Shown here piece after piece: positions 1 through 12,642 of a stretch of DNA of 64,000 nucleotides. The stretch lies in contig CP137672.1 in the NCBI GenBank assembly GCA_037976565.1, forward strand, positions 28,422,877 to 28,486,876, in the 5' to 3' direction. This DNA comes from Mesocentrotus franciscanus. Taxonomy: Eukaryota; Echinodermata; Echinoidea; Camarodonta; Strongylocentrotidae. Under the pieces are notes generated by a model that searched no databases, was not told the origin of the DNA, and saw only the letters and a program-made list of their open reading frames with translations. Every line of letters begins with the position of its first letter. Positions within the stretch are counted from its first letter, which is position 1. Position numbers and translations under genes: made by a program.

Positions 1-161
1 GTCATTATTAAATGATGACTCAATATTTCTGCCAAACTAGAATATCCATAATGGAATGTTACTATTGAAGGAATTCTGATTCATAGATCAAAAGACTCGG
101 ATGGATTGAAGTATTAGATCAGGTAAATTAACTTTCTGCATGATTCTCTGTGTGCCCTCAG

Positions 162-289
162 ATGCTCCTGTGCAGATTGATCGACAGGTGGTTCTCTTGA
201 CCAATGACCGCAACCTGAGGGTCAAGGCCATCCAGCAGAACGTACCGGTCAGGGACATCGCCCTGTTTATCAAATGGGCCAAGGTCTGA
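162..289 (+). CDS. SMG6: SMG6 (EST1A) last coding exon, C-terminal end of PIN domain
   Basis: Partial gene; only the final coding exon lies in the window. A pyrimidine-rich acceptor ends in CAG at 159-161. The exon opens with two bases of a split codon, then reads APVQIDRQVVLLTNDRNLRV and on to a TGA at 287-289. The LLTNDRNLRVKA motif, followed by NVPVRDI and a final xWAKV, matches the extreme C terminus of SMG6, whose PIN nuclease domain cuts mRNA near premature stop codons in nonsense-mediated decay. The N of TNDRN is usually D in vertebrates; the aspartate after it is kept. SWT1 has a similar PIN motif, but the VPVRDI ending favours SMG6. The gene is convergent with SHPK downstream. Confidence 0.82.
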
Positions 290-2702
290 TGAAAGTCTGA
301 TGAAATCATGGAGAGTGTCTTCTAGGATGTAGCCGTGTTCCTTCAGCAGTGTTCAGCAGTGCCTTGAACCGAGAAAATGCTCCGTAGAAGGATCCTGAGA
401 AGAAAGATTGCGATCCATTGGTGACTGAGGTAGATCAAGCAGCTGGTACAGTAAGACCTCGGTAATCCAGGATCGGCACCGATCTGGATTTGTGATTTGG
501 CCTAAAATGAGATTTATGTTTGAACATGGCTTCTCTATGCCAGTAGGGTTCATGCATGGTATAATGTATCTCAATCTGGGAACATAATGCAAGTTTGAGT
601 ATTGAGTGGAGTGAGTTTTGAGCAAGTTTTAAGCATGTTTTGGGTGGTATGTTCTGGTGGCAATGAACCAAAGAACATTATGCATACATAATGTACACTC
701 AGAGACCTTGTCTGGTTACTTATTTCTGTCCTTCACTCTGCCTGTGCTTCTCACCTAATTACCAACTCTGACAGTGCAACCATTTCTCCTGTGCACAAGC
801 ACGATTCGTCACCAAGCAGAGGAATTCAACTACCAGTGGAAGAAGAAGAAGAAGAAGGTTGCTAGGGGGATCCGTATAATTTATGGCGGGATAAATGAGG
901 GTCGGACTCCGTTGCCTCAGACTTCTCAAAGTTTTTGAGAGGAAAAATTCTGGAGTGTACCACCTATGCCCGTGTTCTCTTTTGTTAAATGACGAGTAAT
1001 TGTACTATGTGTAATCTCAACATGAATATGGAACTCACCTGCATAGCTAGGAGAGTGAAATAAAGAGTTCAGAGTATTTACTGATTATGCTTGGTGTTGC
1101 ATGTACCCACTGAACAGGGTTAGGCTGAAGAGATGTCATTTTTGGATGCACAGATTTTACTTTCAAACTGTTGGATCGTCTGATAAACATGAAGAGCAAA
1201 GTGATGCTGTATGCATTGTGAAGCAGTATCCATATGAACCCCATGCTTGGCTGCTCATATGTGTTTTGGTCATGTGTACAGTCCTCTAGAGCTCAATGTT
1301 TCCATTATAATAGTATTTTGAAATTTGCTTCATTCATTTTGCAATTTTTATCAGGATTGTCATACAAAAGCAAAAAGGATAAATTATTTTTCTAAGATTA
1401 AATAATAGTCACATTTGTATGGAGCTTAATACTATGTTTCCCAGCACTTTACATTGTAATTATCATTACCTGATTTTACTTAATAGGGTGTAAGATAACA
1501 CATGTGCCTTAAAGAATTTTACTCTAAACCTGTGTTTTAAATTGTTACATGTACCAAGCTGGACAGATAACATGTAAAAACCTACTTAGAGATTGTATAA
1601 GAGTGAGGGCAGTCTCTGCCTCTCCGTTGGTTGCATTGGATTGTGAAGCCCATAGTTTTTATACATGCTGTGTTGGACCTTATCAACAATATACTGTTAG
1701 ACTCACTTTGTTCTGAAAGAAGTCAGTCGCCTGTAAATCCTTGACATTCCATTCCATAAATTTACAGCGACTTTGTACATGAACGGCAAGAATAGACTTT
1801 TGTTCGGTACCCAGAGTTAAATTGATCTCGTCAGGACAAAGCTTTGTGCTTGGATGGAAATTTGATCAGCAAATGCCATTTCATCCATTTGAAAATAACT
1901 AAAATTGCAGGTAATTTACAGGGCAGTAAATCAATAATGTCAAGGTGGCCTCATAAACGGAATGTGCTTGATTTTATAAAATGGAACAATGGACAATATG
2001 AAACAACCTCCACAACTGTATGTTCACACTGTGCTGAATGAAACATGGTCTTTTTTTTAAGTTTTTATTTTATTTTATATGTTTTAGGGGGTGCAGAGTA
2101 TGTGCAGGAGTGCACCCCCCCCTTTTTTTAAACAACTCCCATTGCGTGCATGTTAAAGGTTGTGTGCACTCTGTACATGCCTGCACCATGCCGGTGCTCA
2201 TAGGCGAATGCCCCTACTAATCTGTTTAAACAATTCCTTAGATACAACTAAATTATTTTGTATTATACCCCCATTCTCATCTCTGACACAAATGAAATTT
2301 GTTGCTTCCTGTCACATGCCCCATCTATTTCAAAATCTTGGAAGTTCCACAGCTTGCAACTTTAATTTATGAATAATGGTAAATTCCTGCATTAAAAATT
2401 AATGCCACAGGAGTGACAACCATTTTCTTTCAAGGGAGAAGGGGGGGGGGGAATGATAAGCATTCTTTGGCCTCCTTTGATCACAAAGCCACCATCATGT
2501 CCATGGATCATTGGTGAATCATTCTGAATTGAATTCACTATTAATAAAATAGTGAAATTTGCTGTAGCCATCTTGTTTTTACAGTGTGTAACTCTGTACA
2601 GCATTTAGCCAAAGATATATTCATTCATGATGCATGAATGAGAAGATGACCACATTTTGAAGCAACCTGCAATAGCTTGATCAACATGATTCTTGTGATG
2701 CT
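290..2702 (+). other. Probable SMG6 3'UTR and intergenic sequence
   Basis: No supported coding sequence. The first canonical AATAAA after the SMG6 stop is at 1059-1064, so the 3'UTR may end near 1080; other AATAAA copies near 3400 and 3507 allow a longer form. A short GAA run sits at 838-857 and a C-run/T-run at 2114-2129. Short open frames here have no recognisable domain. Confidence 0.4.
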
Positions 2703-2909
2703 GTACTGTAAAAGTAGAAATATTCGCAGATTTCGCGCTAAGATCGGCAAGCCCTAATTTTAGAACCCGCGAAAATATAAGCATGACTTCTCATGCGTGT
2801 TTTGAATGGGCTGAATTGCGTCCAACGCGAATTTAAGAACCGCAAATATGTTTGGGGTCGCTCAGCGCCAAAAAAATTAAACATGCGAAAATAACTGCGT
2901 TTACAGTAC
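2703..2909. mobile_element. MITE-like palindromic repeat, 207 bp
   Basis: The ends are perfect 10-bp inverted repeats, GTACTGTAAA and TTTACAGTAC. The interior is rich in TTCGCG/CGCGAAAAT motifs that also pair across the centre (for example GAAATATTCGC near the left end and GCGAAAATAAC near the right). This is the form of a short non-autonomous DNA transposon. No clear target-site duplication is visible, so the superfamily is open. Confidence 0.6.
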
Positions 2910-5900
2910 TTCATTCACATATTTTAATTAAAAATAATTCTCTATATCCTTCCTTGTGATTCAAAAAAGAAATGACAAAATTATAGGTTTTGGTGGTTGG
3001 TTTCCCACAGGTCTTATTCATGTATATACATTTGAAATTGATTTGAATTAATGCATTTCAGGCTGTTGAAAATGCTTGGCAAGAGAGACAGAACAATTTT
3101 TGTTTTTTCCCTTCTTGAAAAGACCTTTAAAAATGCATTTGTTTTGGCTACTTGACTTTAGCGAGTGCCTCAGAACAAAGAAAGTTTATTTATTTATATA
3201 TTTATGTGATGAGTGTAATTGTTTTGGAAGACATGAAGTTAGGAGTACATGTACATAGTTATGTATTGCTAGAATTCATGAGGCTTAGCATTCAGATAAA
3301 GCAGTTATGATTTAAAGAAAATAATTTTGTTTTCACTAGAGACCACAACTCAAAATGTTCTTGTCAAGTACTATACTACTGAAAACCTTGTTAAATGTAA
3401 TAAATAAATCACATTTGTGAATGTAAAAGGTTTCATACTGTTTTTTACCACTGCAAATCTGTAAAATGTACCTGTTTTTGTTACAAAGATGATTTTCAGT
3501 GAGAAAAATAAATGTGGATGTTTTACAGACTCAATAAGCTGCATCATTTTTATTTATCTCTATAAAGTTGTTATAGTAGCTAAAAAAAGGGTTAATGAAA
3601 TGCAACATCAAAAGGGTAACCATGGAATCTGAATGTTAATAAATGATGCAGAAGTTGTGTGTTTGAGGAGAGAGGGATCTTGAGAGGGCGAGGGAAGGAT
3701 GAAGAGCATGAGAGAGACTTAGAGAGAGAAAATGATAGTAATTTGCTTTATGAATAAATCAGCTTTTCAACAAGTACAAACAGTTTGATAGAAAATTAAC
3801 CCCCCCACCCCCAGACAAGACAATGCTATAGAATAATTAGAAAAGGTGTCTTTTCAGAAACTTCTTCAATGTTGTTGAGTATGGCAATTCTTTAATTCAA
3901 GAGAAGGGCGAAGGAGGAAGAGACAGATAGGAAGGAAGAGAGAAGATGAGAAACGGGAGAGGGTAGATGAGAAGGAGAGAGAGAGAGAGCAAGAGAGAAG
4001 GGTACACAAGGGAGAGAGGAAAGGATGAGAAGAGTAAAAGTGAGAAACGGTGAATGAGAAAGATAAGAAAGAAGGATGAAAGAGGGAGATGAAAGAAGAA
4101 AGAAATGTGTGAAAGACAGGCCTGATAATTACCCGATTTAAATCGGTTTCCCATTTTTTTTTTCTTCTTCCTGATTTTCCTGATTTCCCCCATATTTTCT
4201 TACTCAAAAGGGGATGTTATTAGATGCCATATTTTTCCCCAAACGTTTTTTTTTTGGGGTGGTTGAGAAAAAAAGACAAAAAAAAACCTATTTGTTTTTT
4301 TTTAGTGCTCACTATCACCCCTGGAAAGACAGGAACAGGAAAGGGTGAACGAGAAAGAGAAAGAGAGAGGAGAAATGGAAAGAAAAGGGAGCATAGATAT
4401 CCTCATTTACGAAAAAACATGGTAGATATGACCTCACCCATGAAAAGGTAAAGGCGTATAGAGCAGATTGCTCAATGCAACATACATATTCATGTGCAGC
4501 ATGTGACATTGCAATAAATACAAGGTGCTCTATTCCATCCTGCTACATGAGGTGAATTGTCACCTCTAAATATGCACAGCTGCCTACAATTTATTTTCTG
4601 CTATGAGCTAATTTCCCATGTTTTTAATGAAAATATCAGTATCAGGAATACAAGATAAGCAAAAGACATACTGTATATTGTGATGATATTTCCATAATTT
4701 GTGAAGTAATTGTGAATCCACCATTTTTTTTTTTGGGGGGGAGGGGGAGTGATGGAAAATCATGCTCCCAGTCTTTTTTTAAAGCATGCATCTGAAAACA
4801 TCAGAGGAAACTGATGATGTATTCCAGTTATTTAAAAAGAATTTCAATACAGTAAGAGCACAGGTGTGGTTTTTAGTTGTCTTGTTCGTGTAATCTAGCT
4901 AGACGACTGTATATCTAGACAAAAACTTAATCCATAAATCAAAGTTGATGATGTACTGCCTCGATCATATCCAGAAGGACCTTGTAACTGCAGTGGTGGT
5001 GTTTATTTAAGAAGTGACAGAAATTAATATTTCAAAAAATAAATATTTCAATTTTTTTTTTAATTGCCATTGTATTAATATTGTAAATTGTAGGTTTATT
5101 TGTTATTTTATGTTTAATATATAATTGTTTGTCATTGTATTTTGTATTAATATCATATACACGGGTAGCATGGATGTTTTAAAAGAATTACATAATTGCA
5201 TCTTCCTCTTCATCACATTTTACGATGTGATACATTTCAATTTTCTATATTTTACAATATGCTAATTAAAGAGGAGTCAAAACTTAAATTACATATCATA
5301 TCAAAGTTCATAAAATTTATTTTGCAAATGAGTACACAAAACATGCAAGAGTCATCAAATTGGCAATAATATCACCCCGTAGGCCTCATAGTGCATATAT
5401 TTACATGCATCAGGAGAAAAGATACACCTATATTAGCTTGAGCAAAACCTCAGTATCGAGTGCCCATGCTTCCTCGTTTCTGTGAGGCCCCTCTAGCTGC
5501 ACCACCCAAAGTTACTCCACGAACTCATGCAAGGTCGCGTGTAATACACAACCCTATGAAGAAATCTCAACCTCCTGTCAACCAACCCTTGAACCTCTGC
5601 ATTCATTGCCCCTGGGAAGCCTTCTTTGTATTTGGATGGTGAAATCGGTAAACTGCGATAAACACAAAGAATGGTGTATGTGTGATCAATTCATCGAAGC
5701 TTCTTAAATTTGACGGCTCCTTTTTAACAATATATTGTTAAAATTTTATAGATGTACGTGGCATATGTCTGAAAACCAGGAATTGCTTCCTAGGGTCATC
5801 TATCACACGTGACCACATCTGAGTTCATTGAGTGACCTTGGATGGTGCAGAGGAGCCAGAGACGAGGGGAAGCGTGACTACCTCGGTAGTGAGGTTTACT

Positions 5901-6348
5901 CAAACAGTACATGCATGGAAGACAATACTTGGATAACATTTTGTTGGCAAAGACATTCCATACTCTGGATTTTCCTTGTTAGTTTTTACTTCTATTTCAA
6001 GATTGTTTATTTCTTGAAATGTTCTTGGGTTTTTACTCTGGACCACTTTCCATCTTTCAAATGGTTTCCACAAGGTCTGTAGAATCCACTTAAACAAGAC
6101 ACAAATGTGATTGCATCTCCAATATGCCTCTGCCTTATTTAAGTTAAGATTATGGCCCGATTTATTCGTGAAATATAATGATGAGAAAAAAATCCCAAAT
6201 TACATGTCCATTGATCTTTGATGACTTTTGACCTTTGACCTGACAATCCCACAATCTGATCACTCGTCTCTCTATGGTGATGCAAACTAGTTACAAGTTT
6301 TAAGTTCCATATGTCATAATTCGCCAACACTGGACTGGGTTAATGAGT
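2910..6348. other. Intergenic, convergent SMG6/SHPK interval with GA-rich microsatellites
   Basis: No gene supported. Purine-rich simple sequence lies at about 3664-3735, 3900-4110 and 4320-4390; long F/L/S-rich frames on the other strand are artefacts of it. Homopolymer T runs occur near 4157, 4245 and 4727. Candidate SHPK poly(A) signals (TTTATT on + = AATAAA on -) include 6161-6166, about 490 bases past the SHPK stop. Confidence 0.4.
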
Positions 6349-6535
6349 GTACAAGTCTCGCACACAGCGAGTTGGACTGTCCCACCCCTTAGTGTCTCGG
6401 GTGAGGGAATTTATGATCGATGAGGTTTCCCTATGGGGTAATTGGTTGCAGTGCATTACATAAGACCTGTCGGGTATACAAATGAAGGCCACTTTTGCTG
6501 ATTGATAACATCCGGTTACCGGCAGAATACTCAAA
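6349..6535. repeat. Dispersed repeat, copy 1 (pairs with 8118-8310)
   Basis: Shares with 8118-8310, in the same order and orientation, blocks such as GTRTACAAG, TTGGATG/TTGGACTG, CCCAC, GATCGATGA/GTTGATGACGA, TATGGGG, TGCATTACATAAGACC and TGATTGATAACATC. Lies just beyond the 3' end of SHPK. Confidence 0.6.
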
Positions 6536-6656
6536 TAATGTCAAAGTTCCCAAGAGAGCCTACGCTTAAGTGTATTTAATGGTCACCTAGTTAAGCAGGG
6601 ATATTTGGGCATAATGATATGAAAGATTATCATTATCATCATTATGTTTGATATTG

Positions 6657-7258
6657 CTATTTATCCCTACACATTGCTAATGCTGCTCCTAATGACGCAT
6701 CACCCTGATCACTGTACACGAATGGTAAAATCTGAAATGCTCTCTCAATCTCTTGCTTGAGTACTGGGTTACGAAACAGGGCACTGCCACACCCAACAAC
6801 CTGTGTCACTCCCTTAGCAACCATCTCATCAGGGGGTGCCATTGCGCTAAGGTTCTCCGCAATTCCGCGGCAAGTGGCCCTGAAGACGTCCCCAAGAGAC
6901 AGGTTCTCAAAACCGACGTTGGACACTGTACCCCTCCTGTTTGGCTGATGACGTTCTCCTCCAAGAACGGGATCGACCTTGAGCGTGGTGTCCTCGCATT
7001 TCAAACCTAAGTCGATCAACTTCGAGAATAATTGATCTCTGTCGGATGCTTGGGGTAAATCCAAACTGTGCAGCCACTCCTGGAGTGTAGTCACCAGCTG
7101 GGCCAGGACATTGCCCCCTGTAAGGGCTGCAGCCACAGAGAGGAAGGTCCTGTCAAAGAATGGGAAGTACTCAATGGGGGAGGAGGGGTCTGACTTGGGC
7201 GGGCTGAACCCAGCTGGTGTGGTAGTAACAATCTGAGCAGATGTGCTGATGCTCATCA
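6657..7258 (-). CDS. SHPK: SHPK exon 3 (C-terminal lobe and stop)
   Basis: The acceptor CATTGCAG ends at 7259. The exon completes a Val codon, continues MSISTSAQIV and ends with TAG at 6657-6659. It contains the second actin-like lobe with the LTGGNV and GCGSALFRN motifs. Confidence 0.87.
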
Positions 7259-10200
7259 CTGCAATGAATGGTAAAAGATTATGATAAGCAATGGGCTGAT
7301 TGGATAACAAAGTTTGTTCTTGATTGTCAGGGAAGAATGGAGCCGAGATTATGCAGCACTTGGTAATTTCATTTGTTACAGATTTTCACACAAGTACAGA
7401 AATTAAGTTTTAAAATTTGTCTGTATTCTTGAAAGTAACTAGAAATAACCTAACTTTACTAGTTAATTTCTTTATCAGCTGCCATGTATCACTTTCTCGA
7501 TTCTCCAAGAAAATGAATAAATAACAAGTTTTATAGTGAAATAAAAATGAGAAATGATATCCATGATGAAACTTGGCATGATGTTATGTTTATTTAAAAT
7601 TATAGTAATTTACACAAAATGAATATGTTAACACATGGTGTTTGGTATATAAACCTATTAAACTGTTATCTACTGGGACCGGGTGGTTCCAGTTTCAAAC
7701 CTATGAGGAAAATGAAAATTCATTAGCCAACAGTTTAAGTGGGAGCTTAACTTTAAACCTAGTCTGAAATGGTCTTTAAAAAAGAAATGCCATCCCAAAC
7801 TGCATATATAGCTTCTGGCAGTCAAAAAAAAAATTCTTATCCAAATATAGCTAGAGCAGAATTTAAGTTTACGACAGAGTTTATTACCTACATTACTGGA
7901 GAGCATTTCAGATAATCTTCGAGTTCTAGTTCTAATGGAAAAAACATGCTCAAAGAATCAACTAAAATTACAAGAAAGACATTGGTAACAAAATTAAGGA
8001 TTCATCATTGCTAAGTAATGAGTGACATTAACTCAGTGAATGCGATTTACAGCAAACCCAACTACTGCATGGTGCACAAGTCAAAAGACACCGGACTTGG
8101 TTGCAATACCATTGATGGGTATACAAGACTTGCACATAGCTAATTGGATGCCCCACTAGGAAAGTATATGAGCATGCTGCCCCCAGATCTCGGAGAGTCG
8201 TCCAGTGGGGAAAACTGTTGATGACGAAATTTTCTTATGGGGCACATAGTAAGGAGTGCACTGCATTACATAAGACCTTCATTAAAAGTGATTGATAACA
8301 TCTGTCATCAAGTGAAGACCCAAGGTATAGCGGCATTTACACTTCAAGCAAAAACCATCAGTTTTTCTCAAGTTCTGGAGTTATGTCAGAAGTTTCTCGG
8401 CAACTACGGCCCCTAAAACAACGAAACACCTCAATTGGAAACCAAGCTCTGGAGTGTTTTTATTTTTTAAACGCCGGCCCAAACTCCACCGGTTTTTGTA
8501 GATTAAATGCTCACTCTCCAAACACAAGTGAATTATTCTAGATTTTGGTCATTTGAATCTCCTCGCTTCCGTGCTAATGCATGCGGAGCGGCCGTAAGTG
8601 GCGCATGTGCACAACTCGATATCACACAAAAAAGAAGAGAAAGAACAGAATTATCAATACCTCCATCACTTGATGCTTGTAGCACTGGTAGTATGGTACA
8701 TGGTAGGTCCCCCATCCCAACTCCAACATCCACAGCCTCTGGTAAGACTCCATCACACCAACTAGACTCACTGGTCTGGCCTGCAATGGTACCTGGATCT
8801 CTCACTTCTGGTAGGAGATGGACTGGAAACCCAGCTTTGGACAGCCTACAGTACAGAAATCAAGGACATCAAGTCAGATTCTAGCTTGAAATTCATATTT
8901 TGAAATTTATATGAATTAGAAATTCTAAATTCTTATTTCAATAGAGTTTTGTATATGAATCAAATACATCCTTTTGAAATGTGATGTGATACAATAATAA
9001 AAAAAAATTGAAATAGGCCTTTGAGGCACCTTGGTGTTTTTAGAGGGTGGGAACTGTCAGCAAATTTGCCTCATCTTAATCAATATACTGGGAAATAAGT
9101 GAGCTCATAGGCCTACTGATATTTGGTATCATCTGACCGATGAAAATCTGATGAAGTTTTGAAAAAACAAAAAAATAATCAAATTTTAGGCCTAGACTCT
9201 ACAACTACTTTATCATCATAATTCATCATCATTTTCACCCTTACGAGGGGTTACTGATTTTCGCACCCCTGACCAAAGTGACCATAATGACCAGTTTTGG
9301 CCAAAAACTGGCAAAATGTTATGAGTAGGGTCAAAATGACTTATATTAAATAAGACTGCAAAATTCTGATTAAATCCCCTTAATGCCACAACTGATTTTT
9401 TGGTAGACTTGTTCTCATAATGCATTACGTGAAATCATCTAAATACTAGTGTCACTTGATAGCGTTGTGGATTGTGAATCCACTGTAGCCTATTCACTTA
9501 TATATTTCATAAATTGTGTACTTTCAGAGTCTTGCCTAGCTATAACCTGTGCATCAATGGAATTGCTTTCAATGTTGGGTAGCAAGCTACACACAACTCA
9601 CCCAGTTAAAAAGTTCAAATTTTAGATATACAGATTTTTCTTTCTTGAAGTCCGGACAGCCACTGGAAAACTGCCAAACATAAATATTTCCAGGTACGCT
9701 TACACTGCAGTGAATGTGATCATAATGTTCCAAGGTCAAAGAGCCTGAAGACTGCGTGTTAAATCTTCTTTTTTTAAACAATAAACTCAAGAAAATTTAA
9801 AAATTACAACAAATACCATCTCCAGTCCAGAGGCAGAGTAACATATGGGAAAATCAATCTCCTCTCATTTAGACTGCATTTAGCTATATTTTTTACCAGA
9901 TACCCAAGTTACTGAAGGTAAAATATTTTAGTACATGATTTATTTAAGTCCAGCTTGTTAGAGTAAAAAAGAATTACATTTGAGAATTCCAGGCATTGGT
10001 TTTGCAGTTGAAATACCCCCAGCTTGCTGCGTTCTGTGTTGACATAACAGGACGGTCGATCCCACACAACATCGTCACAAACAGATCCATGATCGTTCCA
10101 GCTCGATCAAATCTCTGCAAAAAATGTGGGTTGTTTCTCTGATGCCAGAATGCAGTAGCACAGCCGTGACCCGTCGCTAGCCTGAGGTGTGAGTCCGGAG

Positions 10201-10639
10201 ATGGAAGTTCAGCAAGAAAATCAGGACTGCATCTCCCATCTTGCCATGTGAACAGATTGCTAAATTTCGCCCCGATTATTTGTTTGTTATCTTCCTTGAC
10301 TTCTTTTACAATGTCTTTGATTGTTACATCAGATTTCCAAAAGACAATGCCGTGCATCTGTCCCGTCACGCCTATAGCTTTCAAATTGTACACGGGTTCG
10401 CATTCAGAATAAAATCGCGCTAACTGTTGTAGGCATGCTTGAATAGTTTTGAAGATTTTCGTCACGTCTTGCTCATCGGACAAGTGTGGGTGCTCCACCC
10501 CAGCAGCCTGGGCGCCAGTGGACCGGGCGACCGTGTGCAAGACCTCGCGGCTATTGGAGTTGATCAGCGATAGTTTGACTGATGTTGTGCCTAAATCGAT
10601 CCCGAGTTTGGCGTCTATAGACTTCACACTCATTTTCAT
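6657..10639 (-). CDS. SHPK: Sedoheptulokinase, complete 3-exon gene (join of 9978-10639, 8661-8845, 6657-7258)
   Basis: FGGY-family carbohydrate kinase that phosphorylates sedoheptulose to sedoheptulose-7-phosphate in the cytosol, feeding the pentose phosphate pathway. The three exons total 1449 nt (482 aa plus stop), close to the about 480 aa usual for animal SHPK. The N-terminal phosphate-binding motif GIDLGTTSVK, then GVTGQMHGIVFW, TWQDGRC and NAASWGYFN are clear. The last exon has ISTSAQIV, LTGGNVLAQL, GERH and the late glycine motif GCGSALFRN. Intron phases match at both junctions: AT|G makes Met and G|TG makes Val. The start is taken at 10639 (MKMSVKS) because homology begins just after it; an in-frame ATG at 10786 would add 49 residues with no family counterpart. 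The gene looks intact. Confidence 0.9.
8118..8310. repeat. Dispersed repeat, copy 2, inside SHPK intron 2
   Basis: Direct-orientation relative of 6349-6535, divergent but collinear over about 190 bp; the block TGCATTACATAAGACC is identical in both. No terminal inverted repeats or target duplications were seen, so the class is unknown. Confidence 0.6.
8661..8845 (-). CDS. SHPK: SHPK exon 2
   Basis: An acceptor ending TAG lies at 8846-8847 and the donor GTATTG follows at 8660. The exon reads LSKAGFPVHLLPEVRDPGT, then GVGMGDLPCTILPVLQAS, which matches the central SHPK region that closes the sugar site. Length 185 nt; one base carries over to exon 3. Confidence 0.85.
9978..10639 (-). CDS. SHPK: SHPK exon 1 (start codon, ATPase N-lobe)
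   Basis: Starts with ATG at 10637-10639 (or the second ATG at 10631-10633) and ends at a GTAATT donor (9977-9972), leaving two bases of a split codon. It carries the FGGY N-terminal lobe including the DLGTT phosphate motif and the conserved QMHG segment. Confidence 0.85.
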
Positions 10640-10786
10640 GAATATTTCGTATTCATGCAGGTCTAAATTCTGATGCAAATTTGTCTTCCAAATAGCATAA
10701 ACATAAACAACATTAATACTGGTTAATAAGCATGGTAATATGTGGGCGTGTACCCCGCAAACGCATATGGCACGCCAAATGAACAT

Positions 10787-11542
10787 TCTTCACTTGCATT
10801 TTACCAAACGGTGATCCCCCCTCTCCTCCCCCCCCCTTTTTTTTTGTTTTGCTCAGAATTAAGAACTTCGTTAACCGCGCAAATGATATTATGATAAACC
10901 GTCGGTCGAACTATGCTGATATCAGTGATAAGTGATAACATTAATTAGATCTTGCAATCAATCCGATAGGCATATTATATTGCTGGCACCCAAATATGAG
11001 GATATACGGGCATGTCGCTGCCGCCCCTCCCCACCTCGTAGACATATGCCTGCAACGGAGTAGTATAGTTGAAATTTTTTCGACATTATAAGCGGTTTTC
11101 TGTTAATTTCTTCTTTAACTAGGGCACAAGAATTAACGTACTTCCTGGAGGAACATAAGCAAAGAACTGACTAAAAAGGTAACAGAAATTTAAGATGCTG
11201 AACTTTCTCAAATGTCATTATTTTTACACTGCAGTATATTGACTATTGAGGCGGCAAAGCAACGAGAATTATAAACAAAAATTTACCCTAAAAAAAAAAA
11301 AACGCTATTTAAGAAGCTATCATTTGTATTGGGGCGAGAAATTACGAGATCATGAAATAACGCATGTGAGGGAGCAAATCGACCGAGCTTGTTTGTTATC
11401 TATACGATGAGATATACCAACTTTAAGAGATTATTTGTATTTGGTTATATTGGTTTCGGAATATTTTCCAATAAAAGGGTTGTCCGATTGGTGACTTATC
11501 CGCTGGATGACGACATCTTGAGAATTAAGCCATCGCGTGAGG
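10787..11542. other. SHPK 5' flank, no gene seen
   Basis: Upstream of SHPK on the minus strand, so promoter and 5'UTR are expected here. No diagnostic promoter motif could be fixed by eye. Poly-T at 10836-10845 and poly-A near 11289 are the only striking tracts. Confidence 0.3.
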
Positions 11543-12560
11543 GAAGAGGGAAGTACTTATTATTATTATTGTGTGTGTTTGTGTTTGTGTGTGTGTGTGT
11601 GTGTGTGTGATGGAATCTTAATTTATTACAATGAGACACCTATCAGAGTAACTTAATGGATTAAGAGAGGAAGAGTGGCATAGAGAGAAAGGAAGAGAGA
11701 TAGATAGAGAGAGGGAGAGAGAGAGAGAGAAAGAGAAGGAGTAAATGGATGTTTGTGTGAAAAGAGAGCGAAATGGAAGAGATTGAATCTCAGTTTAGGA
11801 AAATAAGACAACATCCCAGGGTTAAAAAAAAAAAATTCAAGAGAATGGAACAAGAAGAGCAAGAGGGAAACAGACAGAGATAGAGAAAAGTAAAGGAAGA
11901 GTAAGATGATAGGTGTATGAATCATGAATGGGGTGTGTGAGTGAGAGAGTGTGAGAAAAGAGAAAGATGAAATCATAGTTTATTACAGTAAGACATCTTA
12001 TATGGGGTACATATAGAGATCGAGAGAGCAAGAACATTGAGAGACACACAGAGAGAAATAGAGAGATAGAGAGTCAGTGGGTGTGGGTGAAAAAGAGAGC
12101 GAAATTTATTAGACTAAATCTTAGTTTATTTGAGTGTGACAACATAGCAAATGAGAACGGAAGAAAAGAAAGAGACAAAGCAAAGTAAAACAACAGAGCA
12201 AGAAAGTAAGTGTGTGTGGTGTGTGTGTGTGTTCGCGTGACAGAAAGAGCTCTTCTTGTTCCATTCTCTTTAATTTTTTTAAACCCTGAGATCGAGAGAG
12301 GAGAGAGAGAGAGAGAGAGAGATGAGAGAAGAAGGATGGAATCGCAGTTAATTAAGGAGCATCTCACAGCTGGACACAATATGAGAAATATGAGAAGAAG
12401 AGAACAAAAATGTGAGAGAGATAGACAGACGGAGAGAAATAGAGAAAGATTGAGTGGGTGTGGGAAATGTGTGTATTAAAGATAGAGAGTGAAATGTGGA
12501 GATAAAAACTTACTTTATAGAGTAAGACATCTCACTGATTTACAGAGAATGAGAGAGGAG

Positions 12561-12591
<31 letters not shown>

Positions 12592-12642
12592 TGAGAGAGT
12601 GAGAGAGAGAGAGAGAGGTAGAGAGAGAGTGTGTGAGAGAAA
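11543..12642. repeat. GA/GT-rich higher-order tandem repeat, about six units
   Basis: Blocks of (GA)n and (GT)n alternate with a recurring core of about 40 bases of the type GATGGAATCTTAGTTTATT followed by GTAAGACATCTCA. Cores lie at about 11608-11655, 11770-11822, 11965-12010, 12100-12150, 12331-12385 and 12487-12545, giving units of roughly 140-230 bp. Open frames on either strand here are low-complexity artefacts. Confidence 0.65.

Noticed and set aside
780..861. Exon-like segment between a CTGACAG acceptor and a GAAGAAG|GTTGCT donor
   Set aside because: It lies past the SMG6 stop, no frame matches a known protein, and the GAA run gives a false acidic or basic stretch.
3866..4207. Minus-strand 113-codon frame near SMG6
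   Set aside because: Product of GA microsatellite; serine/leucine/phenylalanine low complexity.
10640..10786. N-terminal extension of SHPK from the upstream ATG at 10786
   Set aside because: The 49 extra residues have no counterpart in the family and homology starts just after 10639; treated as 5'UTR.
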